Counted from the first letter of the stretch, positions 7,399-19,300 are shown. The stretch is DNA of 39,846 bases from a virus (IMGVR_UViG_3300009512_001213:1-39846), one strand, 5' to 3'. Notes: generated by a model from the sequence alone, not told the origin. Numbers and translations: made by a program.

Positions 7399-8352
7399 TT
7401 AAGAGCCGGATACTGCGCCAGCTATCGAAGGTGTTCCCCACGATGCAGATAGATTTGTAGTCTCAGGTAATTGTACAGTACAAGTCACAGCAGAACTAGC
7501 AGATGCTACTAAGTCATTAGGAATTTCGTCCCAAACTGAGTAGATAGTAATGACTGAACCAGTGTCTCCGTTAGATTGTTGAGCACCATTAGATTTAACA
7601 ATATATCTAATGAATGATGACAAATAACCAGAAGGACCCGAGTCTGCTAACTGTGTGAATGCTGTTGCATTCGATGTTGATAATCCAAAGTATCCTTTGT
7701 TTGCATCTACTGTAGGAGTGTTACCACCGCCACCGACTTTAGTAATACCTGAATAGTTAGTTGATGCAATTGAAATTGTACCTGAGTTAGGTGCAGACAT
7801 AGTAACTGTTCCTGTGTCACTTGCTAAGTCTGAGAAAAGTAAGTTAATACCAGATCCAGATGGGTGTGAAGCAGTCATTTTGATTTGACCACCTGAGTTG
7901 AAGAACCACCTTGCGGCGTCGCCTGATGCAAACGTAATAGTATGAGTGAATGTAAGACCATTCTGCCATGAACTAGCACGTGTTGCTGTATCAGCAATAG
8001 TAGAACCCTGTGATGCGGCGTTTCTTCTATTATTATAAATTGTTGTTAAGTTTGTAGGGATAGCAGACAAATATGTAACCGTTCCACCGGCTGTCGGTGC
8101 AGTTACTGATGTAATTGATGACCCTTGATGTGTTGCGGCTGATGCTGTGTTAGTAACAAGAGAGTTCCATTGTCCTGTTGCTATGACAGTAGTTCCAGCA
8201 CTTACTTGTGATACAGCACTTTGACCATATCCAGCAGTTGTTCCACCAGTTGACCAAGTTGTGTTTAGTTTGTTAGCGCCAGTTTCTACTGTGGCACCCA
8301 CTAAGTTATTAAAGTCTGTTGCTTCGATTAAGCCGTTTTGTGCGTAACTCAT
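7399..8352 (-). CDS. Fibre-like virion structural protein (317 aa)
   Basis: The ATG at 8352 is preceded by AGGGA. The 317-aa product begins MSYAQNGLIEATDFNNLVG, a start style seen in tail or fibre proteins of marine T4-like phages. The rest is Ser/Thr/Gly/Ala/Asn-rich with short beta-strand blocks such as FTHTITFASGDAARWFFNSGGQI and a late VITIYSVWDEIP. Cys is almost absent (one, in AVTCTVQL). Low charge and high Thr/Ser content are typical of extracellular phage fibres or decoration proteins. It lies between the 405-aa fibre protein and the conserved 78-aa protein and probably belongs to the same distal tail structure. No enzymatic motif is seen. A baseplate-associated role is equally possible. 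Confidence 0.82.
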   Translation of the reverse strand: MSYAQNGLIEATDFNNLVGATVETGANKLNTTWSTGGTTAGYGQSAVSQVSAGTTVIATGQWNSLVTNTASAATHQGSSITSVTAPTAGGTVTYLSAIPTNLTTIYNNRRNAASQGSTIADTATRASSWQNGLTFTHTITFASGDAARWFFNSGGQIKMTASHPSGSGINLLFSDLASDTGTVTMSAPNSGTISIASTNYSGITKVGGGGNTPTVDANKGYFGLSTSNATAFTQLADSGPSGYLSSFIRYIVKSNGAQQSNGDTGSVITIYSVWDEIPNDLVASASSAVTCTVQLPETTNLSASWGTPSIAGAVSGS

Positions 8353-8367
8353 GTTATAATCCCTAAA

Positions 8368-9585
8368 TTATTTGATAGTAACAATGGCTTCTACTGTGCC
8401 AAAGTCAGTTGTTGTCTTGTCTTCTAATGCTCTGCCGATTACGTTGAATGCTGTTGCTTCACCTTCTTCAGCGGCACGTGCATGTCCTTCACCAGCACTT
8501 ACTAGTCGTTGACCTTTACGTACTGTTCCTAATGTTTTTACTCGTACACGTCCTGTCATTGCAACTGCAGGGTGAGTGTCATTTGATCCTGCCCCGTTGT
8601 TCATTAAGAACGCCATGTTGTCTGAGACAACACCAAATACGTCTTCACTTAACTCATATTTAACAGCAGTGACTTCATGTTCGCCGCCTAATTCTACAAC
8701 TGTTCCAGGAGTATATACATCATCTGCTGAGAATCGTTCAGCCAAATCCGCATATGTTGCTGATAAACGTGATCCAGTTGACAATGCCCAGTTACCTGTA
8801 ATTGTTCCTGCTGTTGTATTAGCTCCAGTAGTTAATACTGTTGCTTGAGTTTGTGTTGTTAAAATGTTACCACCATATGTTGGTAGATAAGCGGCTACGT
8901 TTGAGTTACTGTATGTACCTGCAAATGAGATTGGATCTCCGTTTGCATACATATATTTGTCTGTTCTGATACCATATAAGTTACCAGAGTTATTAATAAA
9001 AATACCACCTGTATCTAATAAGATAGCAGAAGCATTTGCACCAGTGTTACCTGTTACAGACCAAACACCAGTTAAAGTACCGGGTGTCGTTGCTGAACCT
9101 GTTGTGATCGCTGTTGTTTGCAGTGTACCGATGTTAGCAGTTGTAATAGATGCATCTGCAATAGTAGCATTAGCAGAGATTGTTAAATAACCTGCTGTAA
9201 AATTATTTGCTGTTACATCATTAGTTGCTGTAAAATTGTTTGCTGTAGCATTGCCTGTAATATTAACTGAGCCAAACGTTGTGTTACCACCGGATGCTGT
9301 TGATGTTAATGATAACCATGCTAATGCATTTGTTTCGCCGTCTGTAGGACAAACTTTCAATGTTGTAGTTGATGTGTCGTACCAGATTTGCCCTCTGAGA
9401 GATTGTGCAGGTGGAGTGCTTGACGCAAAGTTCTCAGTTACATGGACAAAGTTTGTATCTAAAGATTGACCGTACCCCGCGTAGTTTCTACCGGGCAGAC
9501 CTAATGAGGTACTGCTTGTATTAATAGTACCGTCAGCGATGGTCGTTAAGACTGTCCCATCACTTTTTACAATTGTATATGCCAT
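8368..9585 (-). CDS. Putative tail fibre/adhesin with YADLAE-type C-terminal domain
   Basis: A 405-aa protein. The N-terminal part (residues about 1-95) contains the blocks DGTINTSSTSLGLPGRNYAGYG, which leads into an NFVHVTENFA segment, and GQIWYDTST. These are seen at the N-terminus of many marine phage fibre proteins and probably dock the fibre. The middle (about 95-290) is a Thr/Ala/Asn-rich shaft with repeated TANNFT and TATN units. The C-terminal domain starts at ATYADLAERFSADDVYTPG and continues with GRVRVKTLG and FGTVEAIVTIK. YADLAE domains are common at the tips of phage fibres; some relatives resemble self-cleaving or chaperone-like ends, which I cannot confirm here. The ATG at 9585 has a GGAG ribosome site and its own late promoter 24 bases upstream. 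Confidence 0.88.
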   Translation of the reverse strand: MAYTIVKSDGTVLTTIADGTINTSSTSLGLPGRNYAGYGQSLDTNFVHVTENFASSTPPAQSLRGQIWYDTSTTTLKVCPTDGETNALAWLSLTSTASGGNTTFGSVNITGNATANNFTATNDVTANNFTAGYLTISANATIADASITTANIGTLQTTAITTGSATTPGTLTGVWSVTGNTGANASAILLDTGGIFINNSGNLYGIRTDKYMYANGDPISFAGTYSNSNVAAYLPTYGGNILTTQTQATVLTTGANTTAGTITGNWALSTGSRLSATYADLAERFSADDVYTPGTVVELGGEHEVTAVKYELSEDVFGVVSDNMAFLMNNGAGSNDTHPAVAMTGRVRVKTLGTVRKGQRLVSAGEGHARAAEEGEATAFNVIGRALEDKTTTDFGTVEAIVTIK

Positions 9586-9608
9586 TTTCTAATTCACTCC
9601 GTTAATAT

Positions 9609-9616
9609 TATTTATC
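9609..9616 (-). promoter_or_regulatory. T4-type late promoter for the fibre genes
   Basis: The minus strand reads GATAAATA, matching the NATAAATA late promoter form of T4-like cyanophages, directly after the stop codon of the 206-aa gene. A five-base spacer would put the start near 9603, leaving a short leader that carries GGAG before the ATG of the 405-aa fibre gene at 9585. Confidence 0.7.
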
Positions 9617-10237
9617 TTAAATGGTAACTAAATTAGTTAGAGATTGTATTCTAACCGTATAATCTATCTGTATTTGCCTATTCAAGGACTTTTGCACAGG
9701 GTGAAATATTACGTGAGTTAAAAGTCTTGTAATTACGTTTCCGTTTGCATCTGTGCCGTAGTTTGCTAATAACCCTAACTCATCAAAAATGTAGTTAGAA
9801 TCTGTTTGTGTACTGTTATCAAACGCGGCTTGTCCTGCAGGCTCACCATAATCTAGTAAACATTGTACTAGAATATCAGTATACACACGGCCTGTAGTGT
9901 GAAATACTGTCATTTTGTTTCTTGTCGGGTCTAAGTTAAAAACACTTGTATCATCTACGATTTTTGCATATGTTTGATTATATAAAGCCGCATTCTGTCC
10001 TGTAGTATTAGGTGGTAAATATGTGATTACACCTGTTTCGTCAACTGATGCTCCACCATTACCGAATGCCATTTGATATATCTCGCCGTAGCCTCTACTA
10101 GATAGAGTATCTGCTATTGCTTCAGACATGTTTTCGTAATTGATTGCGTTCTTTGCTTCTTGTAAAACTTCGCCGGTGTTATAGTCTCTGATTGTCAGGA
10201 ATCCTTCCATTTTCAGAATTTGTTGATCGCCAGACAT
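9617..10237 (-). CDS. Conserved baseplate/tail structural protein (206 aa)
   Basis: A 206-aa protein. Landmarks are EGFLTIRDYNTGEVLQEAKN, INYENMSEAIADTL, a MAFGNGGASV block, TYLPPNTTGQNAALYN, FDELGLLANYG and the C-terminal HVIFHPVQKSLNRQIQIDYT. I recognise this as a conserved virion structural protein of marine T4-like phages, encoded between the large baseplate genes and the fibre genes. Whether it equals T4 gp8 or is a fibre-attachment protein cannot be decided here. The start is well supported: the upstream 51-aa gene ends with GAGGAGATAG and TAATG, supplying both the ribosome site and a one-base overlap. A late promoter sits immediately after its stop codon, so it is probably also read as the end of the upstream transcript. 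Confidence 0.88.
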   Translation of the reverse strand: MSGDQQILKMEGFLTIRDYNTGEVLQEAKNAINYENMSEAIADTLSSRGYGEIYQMAFGNGGASVDETGVITYLPPNTTGQNAALYNQTYAKIVDDTSVFNLDPTRNKMTVFHTTGRVYTDILVQCLLDYGEPAGQAAFDNSTQTDSNYIFDELGLLANYGTDANGNVITRLLTHVIFHPVQKSLNRQIQIDYTVRIQSLTNLVTI

Positions 10238-10392
10238 TAACTATCTCCTCGCATCTGCACTAACACTTCTTTAGTATCAGGATCAGTTATTTTCAGACTA
10301 GATGAAAAGTAAATTCCGCTGTCTTCGTTAGGCTTAACTTCTTTAGGGTCTGAATTCTCTGATTTATTATTGTTCATCTCTTTATTTATCAT
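10237..10392 (-). CDS. Small protein (51 aa) between the giant baseplate gene and the 206-aa structural gene
   Basis: The ATG at 10392 is the codon right after the giant gene's TAA and in the same frame. An in-frame ATG at 10377 (46 aa) is an alternative, and it sits exactly five bases after a late promoter octamer. The protein has a Lys/Asn/Glu-rich start and then a conserved-looking block, GIYFSSSLKITDPDTKEVLV, close to blocks in small pelagiphage and cyanophage proteins found next to structural genes. It ends QMRGDS, with the stop overlapping the following ATG as TAATG. The TGEVL/TKEVL likeness to the start of the 206-aa protein hints at a shared beta-hairpin element. The function is unknown; a small virion or assembly protein is likely. 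Confidence 0.72.
   Translation of the reverse strand: MINKEMNNNKSENSDPKEVKPNEDSGIYFSSSLKITDPDTKEVLVQMRGDS
10383..10390 (-). promoter_or_regulatory. T4-type late promoter (GATAAATA) at the start of the 51-aa gene
   Basis: GATAAATA on the minus strand is followed by AAGAG and an ATG at 10377. With the usual five-base spacing of T4 late promoters the first transcribed base would be the A of that ATG, giving a leaderless message for the 46-aa form. It also lies within the first codons of the 51-aa form. Confidence 0.55.
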
Positions 10393-13300
10393 TTAGGTTA
10401 TATCCGTTTGTAGAAACTTTGCGGGAGTAGTATTGGAGATCTGTAATGGGTCTCCAATAGTCGTATTAAACACATAAGAGTTCCAAGATTGATCAATATA
10501 TAAGTCACTAAGACGATTATTACTCAATAAACTAAACACTTCTGTAAACTTACTAATGTATTCTTGCACTCCTGTACCGTTTGCTCCTCGTTGTAATCCA
10601 CCTACTGTGTTATTAGCAAAATCAATCGTAGTGAAAGTAATTTGCTCTCCGTTAATATACAATGTATTACCTTCTAATGATGTAATCTTCAGTGAATCTC
10701 CTGCTGAGATATAAGAACCATCTGTGATTTTTAATATCGGGGCAAGATTTTCAACATTAACAACATAAGTATCAGGATCTAATGTAATACCAGTAGTATT
10801 ATTTAGAACAGTTACACCACTCAAAATGTTTTTATCTGAGGTCAATCCGATTGAGTAAATGTTATTGACCGGAGTCGGAGCAAGTACGTTCTGTACGATG
10901 TTATCTGTAACTCTTGTAACGTCTCCTACAGAAATATTTTGTGTTAGCGGGAAGATAGGTTGTGCTAACCATGTCCTTGCTTGTACATTTGCTCTATATA
11001 CAGTTTGATTTGCATTTTGATCTACAAAGTTTAGATATATTTCTTCATTTGGTGTTGAGTTAGGTATCATATTAGTCATAATCACAACATCTCCTGGAGA
11101 GATTTCTGTTAATAGACTTACTTCATTGTCTGCATCAACTCGTAGTCTGTCAGTTGGTAGACGATAACCGTTTACAGTTACCCAAAGTCTTTCAACATTT
11201 GTTTGTTCCCATTGTGTTACATTCATAACACCTGTATCATCTGTTAGAGTTACTGCTGTACCTGCATTTCTAGTTAAGCCGATAGTAAATTGAGTACTAT
11301 TTAAGACTTGTTTGATATAGTATGTTGTACCTTGTATCAATCCACCTAGTACTGCGGCTCCTGCAACTTGTCCTTGCTTTGTAAAGATAACTTCATTGTT
11401 AACAACAAGTTCAGATGTATCCTGACATGTAATTCTACTATTAGATGCTGTAGTCACAGTTGCTTGTGTAGTAACTAAGAAGAATGTTCCTTGTCTCCAT
11501 ACATAACCACCTGAGATGTATGTTGAAATACCAGTAACTGGATAATTCACTGCATCTAGTGCTGGATTATAAACTTGTGTATAGATTTCAAATCGATATT
11601 GATCGAATACTCTTACATAGTAAGAGTTGCCATTCAATTCAACTGATCCATAGATGCCATCTAGTCTTACTAATTGATCAGTTGCTAATGAGTGAGGAAT
11701 ACCTGTTGTAATTCTTGTAGTTGGGTTACCACCACATGTTGTGACTAGCAATCCTGTTGCGGTAGTCAATACAATCGTAGTTCCTAACTGATCTTTAATA
11801 GTTGCTTTGTTAGTTCCCGTATCGATACTTGCTACAAAGTAAACTTTACCTTGTTCTAGTCCACCGAAGTTAGTTCCTTGAAAGTAAATCTGTTGATCGA
11901 TTGCAAAACCTGCTACTGTATCAAATGTAATTTCATTTGTACCTGTAGTTGTTGCAGTTGCTCTAGTAACTCTAAGCGGTTCTTCTTGTCCAGTCTCAAT
12001 GTTTGTAATGTTTGCAACTGTAATCGCATTTGAACTACCTACCATTGATCCTGTATCAGTTGTAACAGTTACAGGTGCTCCGCCTACTTCTAACGAGATA
12101 GTAAACGTTGTTGAATCAATAATTTCTAAGATATAGTATGTTACACCTGCTGTAATTCCACCTATAGTTGGATTAGAGAAGACTATTGGCTCATCTACTG
12201 TTAAGACTGATGTGTCTGCACAAGTTAAAGTGTCTAATAACTCATCGTATGTAACGATAGTAGGCGTGTCTTGGTCATATGTCTCTACATTTGGAGTATC
12301 TTCATCGAAAGTACCTTCTAAGTGAGTTGTTGCAGTAACTGTAATAGTTGTAAACGAACTACCTGAAGTACCTGAGATACCATATTGTGTTGTTAAGTAT
12401 TGTCTTTCAGTATTATTATAAGTTAAGACTGAAACTTTTGCACCAACAGCCGGTGGAGCAAAGAACAACACAGTATTCGCTCCGTCGTTTATTTGATATG
12501 ATGTATTTGTTTGACGTAAGCCATTAACTTCTACAATTGCATTCTGTGCGTTTGCTCCACCATTGTAATTGCTCATAGCAAATGATGCTGTTGATCCGTC
12601 ACCTATATATTCTTGTATTTCTGGAACAGAGTATCCATATTGTGAAGGATCAGCAGAGTCTCCGAATATTGAATAAACAATATAGTCTGTATTATTGACA
12701 TAACCAGCTGGATTTGCTAATGTAAGTTTTGCTTGTATGCCGTTTGGCTGTATACCAATTGCATAATCATTTGTTACGTATGATGATATACCTGCCGCAT
12801 CACTTAAAGTGATAACAGTTCCACCATCAGTTGCTGAAATAGTAAATTCATTATTGTCTACTATAGTTTTAATATAGTAAACAGTGTTTGGTGTAATGTC
12901 TGTTCCAAACATGTCTGCCGCAAATTGAATTTTGTTACCAGCAGATAATCCAACTGTAGTTCCTGTTGTGATCGCATTGTTTGATGCTTTAGTTCTGCTA
13001 ATAGTATTTGTTTTACCTAATATTAGTCTACTACCGTTGTGATATAAAACTGGGTCAGTCCATACTGTTCCTGTTCCCGTTTGAATATTAACTAACATCG
13101 ACCCTGTTGCATCAGTAACAGATTTGATTGGGCCCGCAAGTCCTGTGCTTGAGTCATAACTTTCTGATATAGTGATAGAATTTGTTGCTGTAGAGATAGA
13201 CTTAACATAGTAAGTAGTGTCTTCTGCAATCCCACCAAATACAATTCCTTGAAATGAGATTGGATCATTTGCTGTAAAGTCTTTTACATTAACACAAACG

Positions 13301-16300
13301 ATAGTATCGCCACTAGCAATAGTCTCTGTTGCTTCTACTTCTATAGAATGTGATCCAGTTCTGATTACTCCAGATCCTTGGAAGAATGTTGCACTATAAT
13401 TACAATTTAAGTAAATGTCATCAAAGCCTGTTTTTGCTATCGGTCTGATAGGATCAGTATCGGTGCAACCTTTAACTAGTTGATTACCATTGCCTACTTC
13501 ATATACATCAATACGTAATGATTGCTTAGGTGCAAACACTAGTGGTGTATTCAAAGTAATTACTTTTGTTATCCAGTTAACAGAATAAGCACTTTTTTCT
13601 AATCCAGTACCTAAACCAGTTGTTGCATCAATAGTCTGTAATGTTATGTCTAATGGGTATTGAGCATATTGATCGAAACTATAATCTACTTGGAACTCAG
13701 TTGTAGGTGCAACTACTTTAGATACAACATTAAATCCTGTATGAGAATATTCAGTTACGTCCCAAACTGTTCCTGGACGTGACACTATTGTCATGTTTAA
13801 TGTATCTTTGACTAAGCCCGGGACTAATTCTTCTGGTCCGTAACCATCTGCAAAATCTGATCCCTTAACATCATAGACTGGTTTCTCTACTGTGAACACG
13901 CCTGTTGCTGTCCATGTGACACCTGAGTCTGTTGATTGTAAGATAACGTTATTGTCACCAACAACTACAAACGTATCTGTTTCAGTTGCATATGTGATAC
14001 CGTTTAAGTCTTGTGTTGTACCTGATGTTTGTGTTGTCCAACGTAGACCGTCTGTTGATGTTTGTATTCTACCGTTGTCTCCTACTGTCATCCAAATGCT
14101 ATCAGCATAGATAACATCTCTAAGAGGTTGAGATGTTGCATCATATAATTCCATTCTACATTGAACTGGTATGACTGCATCTACTAATGTTACTTGTGAT
14201 GTTAGTCCTGCATCAGTAAAGATTTCTACTTGAGTAACACTTATAACATCTACGTAATAAGTTGTGCCTGCTGTTAGGCCGCCGAATGTGTTTGTAAATC
14301 TGATTGGATCTGCATCTACAAATCCTGCTGTACTTGAAACATTCAATTGATTAGAAGATTGGTTTACAGAAACAACAGATACTTCATTTATACCTGTCCA
14401 GTTACCACCGTTGTTTGTTTGATATTTAATATCATTTTCACCGACTGCTATAGCAATTGTTCCGTTACTCACTACACCATATAATCCATATGGAGTAAGT
14501 TCAGGTCCGTCTTGCCAAAACTCTCCAGTTGGTTCAAATGAATATGCAATAATGTTAGTGTCTACTAATTCTGTTACACCAGTTGAGTAATCATATTTTT
14601 TACCTTTACCAACTGCAATGAAGCCACCAAAGCCTGATGTGTCGATTGAGTTAACTCCGTATAGAACTACTCCGAATACTGTATCGTAAGTTTTTCTATT
14701 CAACCATAAATATGTGTTATCACTATTAACAATTCCTTTACCAACTGCTACATAATAATTATTTCTATATGCTACGCTGTTTAGTTCTATTGCAGGAATA
14801 GTTAATGCTGTAGAGTTAGTTGTCCATACAATGCCATCGGCACTTCTATAGATTGGAGTCGCTGTGTTCGTAGTAGTCATTACATATAGACCACCACCAT
14901 ACACTACATCAGTTGCTCCAACAATTTTATTTGAAATTTTCTTTGTTGACCAACTCTGTCCTTCAATAGATGATATAACACCTGTATATTGATCAAAGTT
15001 TGCCGATGCTAAGTATTTTGTTCCGTTCCAAGATACACCAGTAATTGATACTCCTGTTGGGTAGAAAGGCTCATCTTTTAATACTGTGTCAACAGTAAAT
15101 TGATCTTCGGGGGCAAATGCATTACCTAAGTAAACTGCATTTGGATATGACGTACCAGAGAACAATTGATCTAAATCTACGCCCGGCATATTGATGCTAG
15201 GCTGATAATATCCTTCTGCTCTATCGAGTGCGTTTAACACTCTGTTATCTGATCTCAACTCTTCCCACTTACCAATGATGAAGTCTTCATCGTTGTTAGA
15301 AATAACACAACGATAAACTCTGTCTAAGTATTTGATAATAGACTGATTGAAGTAGAATGGTTCTGGTAAGAATGCATAACTACCTGCTTTAGATAATGTA
15401 AGTCCTGTGAGTGATACTGTAGTAACTACGTTGACAACACTACCACCTGGGTTTGTTGAAATTGTAATTGAGTTAGCACCTGTATCGATTGTTTTAATAT
15501 AGTAAGATGTTGATATTACTGCATCGATTGTACTATTAGGGATTGTTCCTTCAAATATAACTTCATCATTTAATGAGAAGCCAGTAACACTTGTTAGTGT
15601 AATTGAATCTGTTCCTGATACACATCCTGTAACATTAGTTGTTGTAAATCCACCAAAGTCAAATCCTATGCCACTAACTGGTACAGTCATTCGTGCATCT
15701 GAATAAACTTTTAATGTATTCTGTCCAGTAACTTTTAAGTAATAGGTATTTGTAAGATCATTGGGCTCTCCTGAGACAATCAAACTTGTGATTGCTCCGT
15801 TTGCATCAACTGCATCAACTTCTAATCTTACATCATTTGGGGTCGTTGTGCCACCGACTTCATTACCTGAAATAGTAATGACGTTTGTGATCGCATACCC
15901 TTCGCCTGCAGTAGACAAGATTGCTCTGTAACCACCTAACTTATATCCTATATCAAAGATAGCATTAACAGTTGGTGACTGTGTTAAACTAAATGCAGTG
16001 TTTGTATCTGCAAGTGTAACATCTTGTGTTCCACCTTTAGTTGTTGACAATCTGATCCAAGGGTTACCAGTACCTACCATCGGACCGTTGTCTGTTGCTA
16101 GTACAAATGTTGCTCCACCGGATACTTCTGCAAGTGTAAATGTTGTTCCTGAATCAATAGTTTTAATATAGTATTCTGTTCCGACAACAATATTACCTAG
16201 TCCAACACCAGTAAATGTAATTGGCATGTTCACCCAAAGTGATGAAGTGTCGATACAAGTAACTCTGTTTGTTGAAGCGGACGTTGAACTACAATCTACT

Positions 16301-19300
16301 TTAATGTAAGTAGACTTGTCTCCGTTCACTGAGAAGTCAAATATAAAGTAAGTTACGCCAGTAGATATCCCTGCACCACTTGGTACTGAGTTAAACTGAA
16401 TCGGCATATCTTTATAGAAATTAAATGTTCCTCTGTCTTGGTCACTTAATGCAATTCTATTGTTTGTTGCTTCTGCGGCATCTCCTGCGATTGTTGCATA
16501 GCCTGCTCTGTCAAGTGTCTTTGACAATACTCCAGATGTAATATCTGTGTAGTATGCTGATGTATTATACATCGTAAACTTCTGTCCGTCAACCTGTCCA
16601 GGTGATACGGGCAATGACACATGCATTAACATTGATCCAGTGCCAGTAGTTAAGTCTACTGTGTCTTTCTGATTAGTTACTAAGGCTGATCCTGTTGTTA
16701 CTGTAGACAATGCTAATGGAGAAACGTTTACATTTACTGCAATTTTTAATTCAGTCAATGACACAATTTCATTTACATAATATACTGTGCCTGAAGCAAT
16801 GCCACCGTAAGATGTAAGTGTGTTGCCACTTGCATCAACCATAGTATTGAATATAACAGAGTCATTTACTGAGAATCCTGTAGTCTCTGCAACAGTTATA
16901 ACGTTTGTACCAGTTGTTGTAGCACTCACTGTAGTTGTCAGAGGCGTTGCTGTGGTGCCTATTGTAATTGTTTTATTGTCTACGACAGTTGTTACATAGT
17001 AAACGTCATTTTCTTCTATGCCACCAATCATTGTGCCTGTAAAGAACAATGGGATACCCATATAGAATCCATCTGTTCCACCTGTGCCTATTACACTTTG
17101 TGGAATTGTAATTTTGTTAGTAACTGCTTCAGTTGCCGTTGCAGTTAATAATCCCGGGTAATTAAGAGTTAATACAGCAGTGTCTGTTACTTCGCCTGCA
17201 TATGCAAACATGCCTGCTGTTCCTGATGATGCAGTTGTTAATGATTTAATTGCTCCACCTGAAGTCTCACTAATTGTAAAGTCAGTTACAGTGAGAATAG
17301 AGTTGACATAATAAACTGTTTCGTTTATAATGCCACCGATCACTGCTCCAGTAAATTTAATTGGCATGCCGACTGTAAAACCTATAGTTGAACCAGATGA
17401 GTTTAACTCACCAGTTGCATTATCATATGGATTTAATCGAACTTTGTTTCCGGTTGCAACAGTGTTTGTTACTGTACGTTTGAATTCTGTGTATAAAACT
17501 TCATTATCATTAGTAACACTAGATATTTCAAATATTGCCCCTTGTGCTGATGCTGAAATATCTGCTATCGGGGGTTGAGTTGCTTGTAAAGAAATAGATG
17601 AACTTGAAATGTTCTCACTATTAAAATAACTACCTGCAAAGAATGAACCGTAGAAAACATTTGCTTCCCAATCTAAGACTTGACTCGTATATGAGGTTCT
17701 ATCAAAACGCATTGAGATTTCATTTTCTCTTGTAGGTCTTGAACTTGAAATAGCAGATGCTTTAGCACCTACGTTTAATGCAAAGTCTCCGTCAGTTGTT
17801 CCAGCAGTAAATTGAACTCTGTTTATTTGGTTAACTGCATCATCATAACTTGTATACAAAGCAATAACTGTAGTAGGAGTAGTTTCTAATACATTAATGT
17901 AATACCATTGATTATTAACAAGTCGAGTGACTTCTGCTCCAGATACAGCATCATCTTTATATTGTATTAAGTTACCAGTTGCTAGACTAGGAGCAAACAG
18001 TTTAATTGTATGCAATGTAGAATTTATATCTGCATTTGTAAAGAACAATTGTTCTGCTGGTGCAATTCTAATTTCTGGTAACACAGCATACCCTTCTCCG
18101 GGATTTATTACGTTCACACTGATTACACTATCAACACTCATCACTGCTTCAAGTTGTGCTTCAACTCTCGGTGCTGGGTATTTCGTTAAATCAATGTATG
18201 CTGTTATCTTGGGCGGCTCAATATAATTCTTTCCACCGTCAAGTATTACCACTGAAGGTAAATCTATAATAATTTGAGCACCTGGTAGATGCGTTGTTGG
18301 TTCTGTTCCGTTTAACCCTCGTTGTAGTCCACCTAGAATATTTAAAGCACGATCTACAAAAGAGTAACTTATAATTTCTTTACCAATTTGTATTGTGCCG
18401 TTAATTGGGAAGCCTGATGCATTGTCTACCATTGCAACAACTGAACCAATTGTAATGTATTCGTTTAATTCTGTAATTTGATAATCAGTCTGTCCAATAA
18501 TTGACAAGCCGTAATTATTATACCAATTAGAATAAGGTGATGTTTGCCATAATGCGTTAGTTGGTAAATATTCTTCATCTGTATCTACATTTGCATATAC
18601 TAATTGAGGAGAAATATAAGATTGAGTTGTTTCGTTCCATTCAGCAGGTAGATCAAAGTCAGTTATATTGCCTTGATATGTATCTATACCTGTATACTTA
18701 AACAAGAAGTCTTTAATAACTACGTGATAAGGTTTTGCTTCATTAATATATCCTGACAAGAACTCTTGGTTATCTTGTTGATAGTTCTGAATCGGTTTTA
18801 GTTCTCTAATAACGTGTGATACGTCCACTAATGATGTCTTGTTTAACCAAGGCAAGTAGTTTTGTGATTCATCTGTCTCACTTTGAATATATTCAAATAA
18901 GATAATCAAAGATGTGTTTCTAAATGCTACTAATTCATCAATGTAAATTTGTTCATTTAATGCACGAATGATCCAGCGTGTTTCTTCACTTGGGTATTCA
19001 TCAAATGATGCAGTATCAAAGAAGTTGTCGCCGAAGCCTGTTTTGCCTGATGCATAATTCCAAAGATAAAGATTAAACTTGATTGTGCCGTTTTCTAAAC
19101 CGATACGTGTCCAAACATCGTTGCCGTCATAACGATACATTTCCCATTTGCCGTCGCCGTTTGCTTCAACTGTAGCAATTGTTTTTGTTACTACATCGAG
19201 TTTAGCAAGGTCTGCATAAATTGCAACAGAAACTGTTGACTTAGTATTGTTATTATATTGGCCAGCAGGGTTAGTTGTCGGTAACCACCAGTTGACATAC

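Larger units (their letters stand above)
11200..17400 (-). repeat. Dense array of a roughly 90-aa beta-rich protein module inside the giant gene
   Basis: The module has a core of the form F.GT..GGI..GT.YYVK.I...T.FTIS, preceded by a TT.TN.I...T..F..N..I segment and often followed by LTT.TG.M. On the plus strand its YYV part shows as variants of acatagtaaac or atatagtatgt, near 11320, 11840, 12140, 12880, 13210, 14260, 15500, 16170, 16350, 16780, 17000 and 17310, with outlying copies near 21520 and 28530. Copies differ from one another, so this is old or diversified duplication rather than exact DNA repeats. The short strands and Gly/Thr content suggest small beta-sandwich or beta-prism units. 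Confidence 0.75.

Noticed and set aside
13880-15060. Sialidase activity for the Asp-box region
   Set aside because: Asp-boxes are structural. No catalytic Arg triad, Asp or Tyr/Glu pair could be identified.
11200-17400. DNA-level tandem repeat or CRISPR-like array
   Set aside because: The units are about 270 bases or more apart and diverged, they share protein motifs rather than identical DNA, and they remain in one reading frame.
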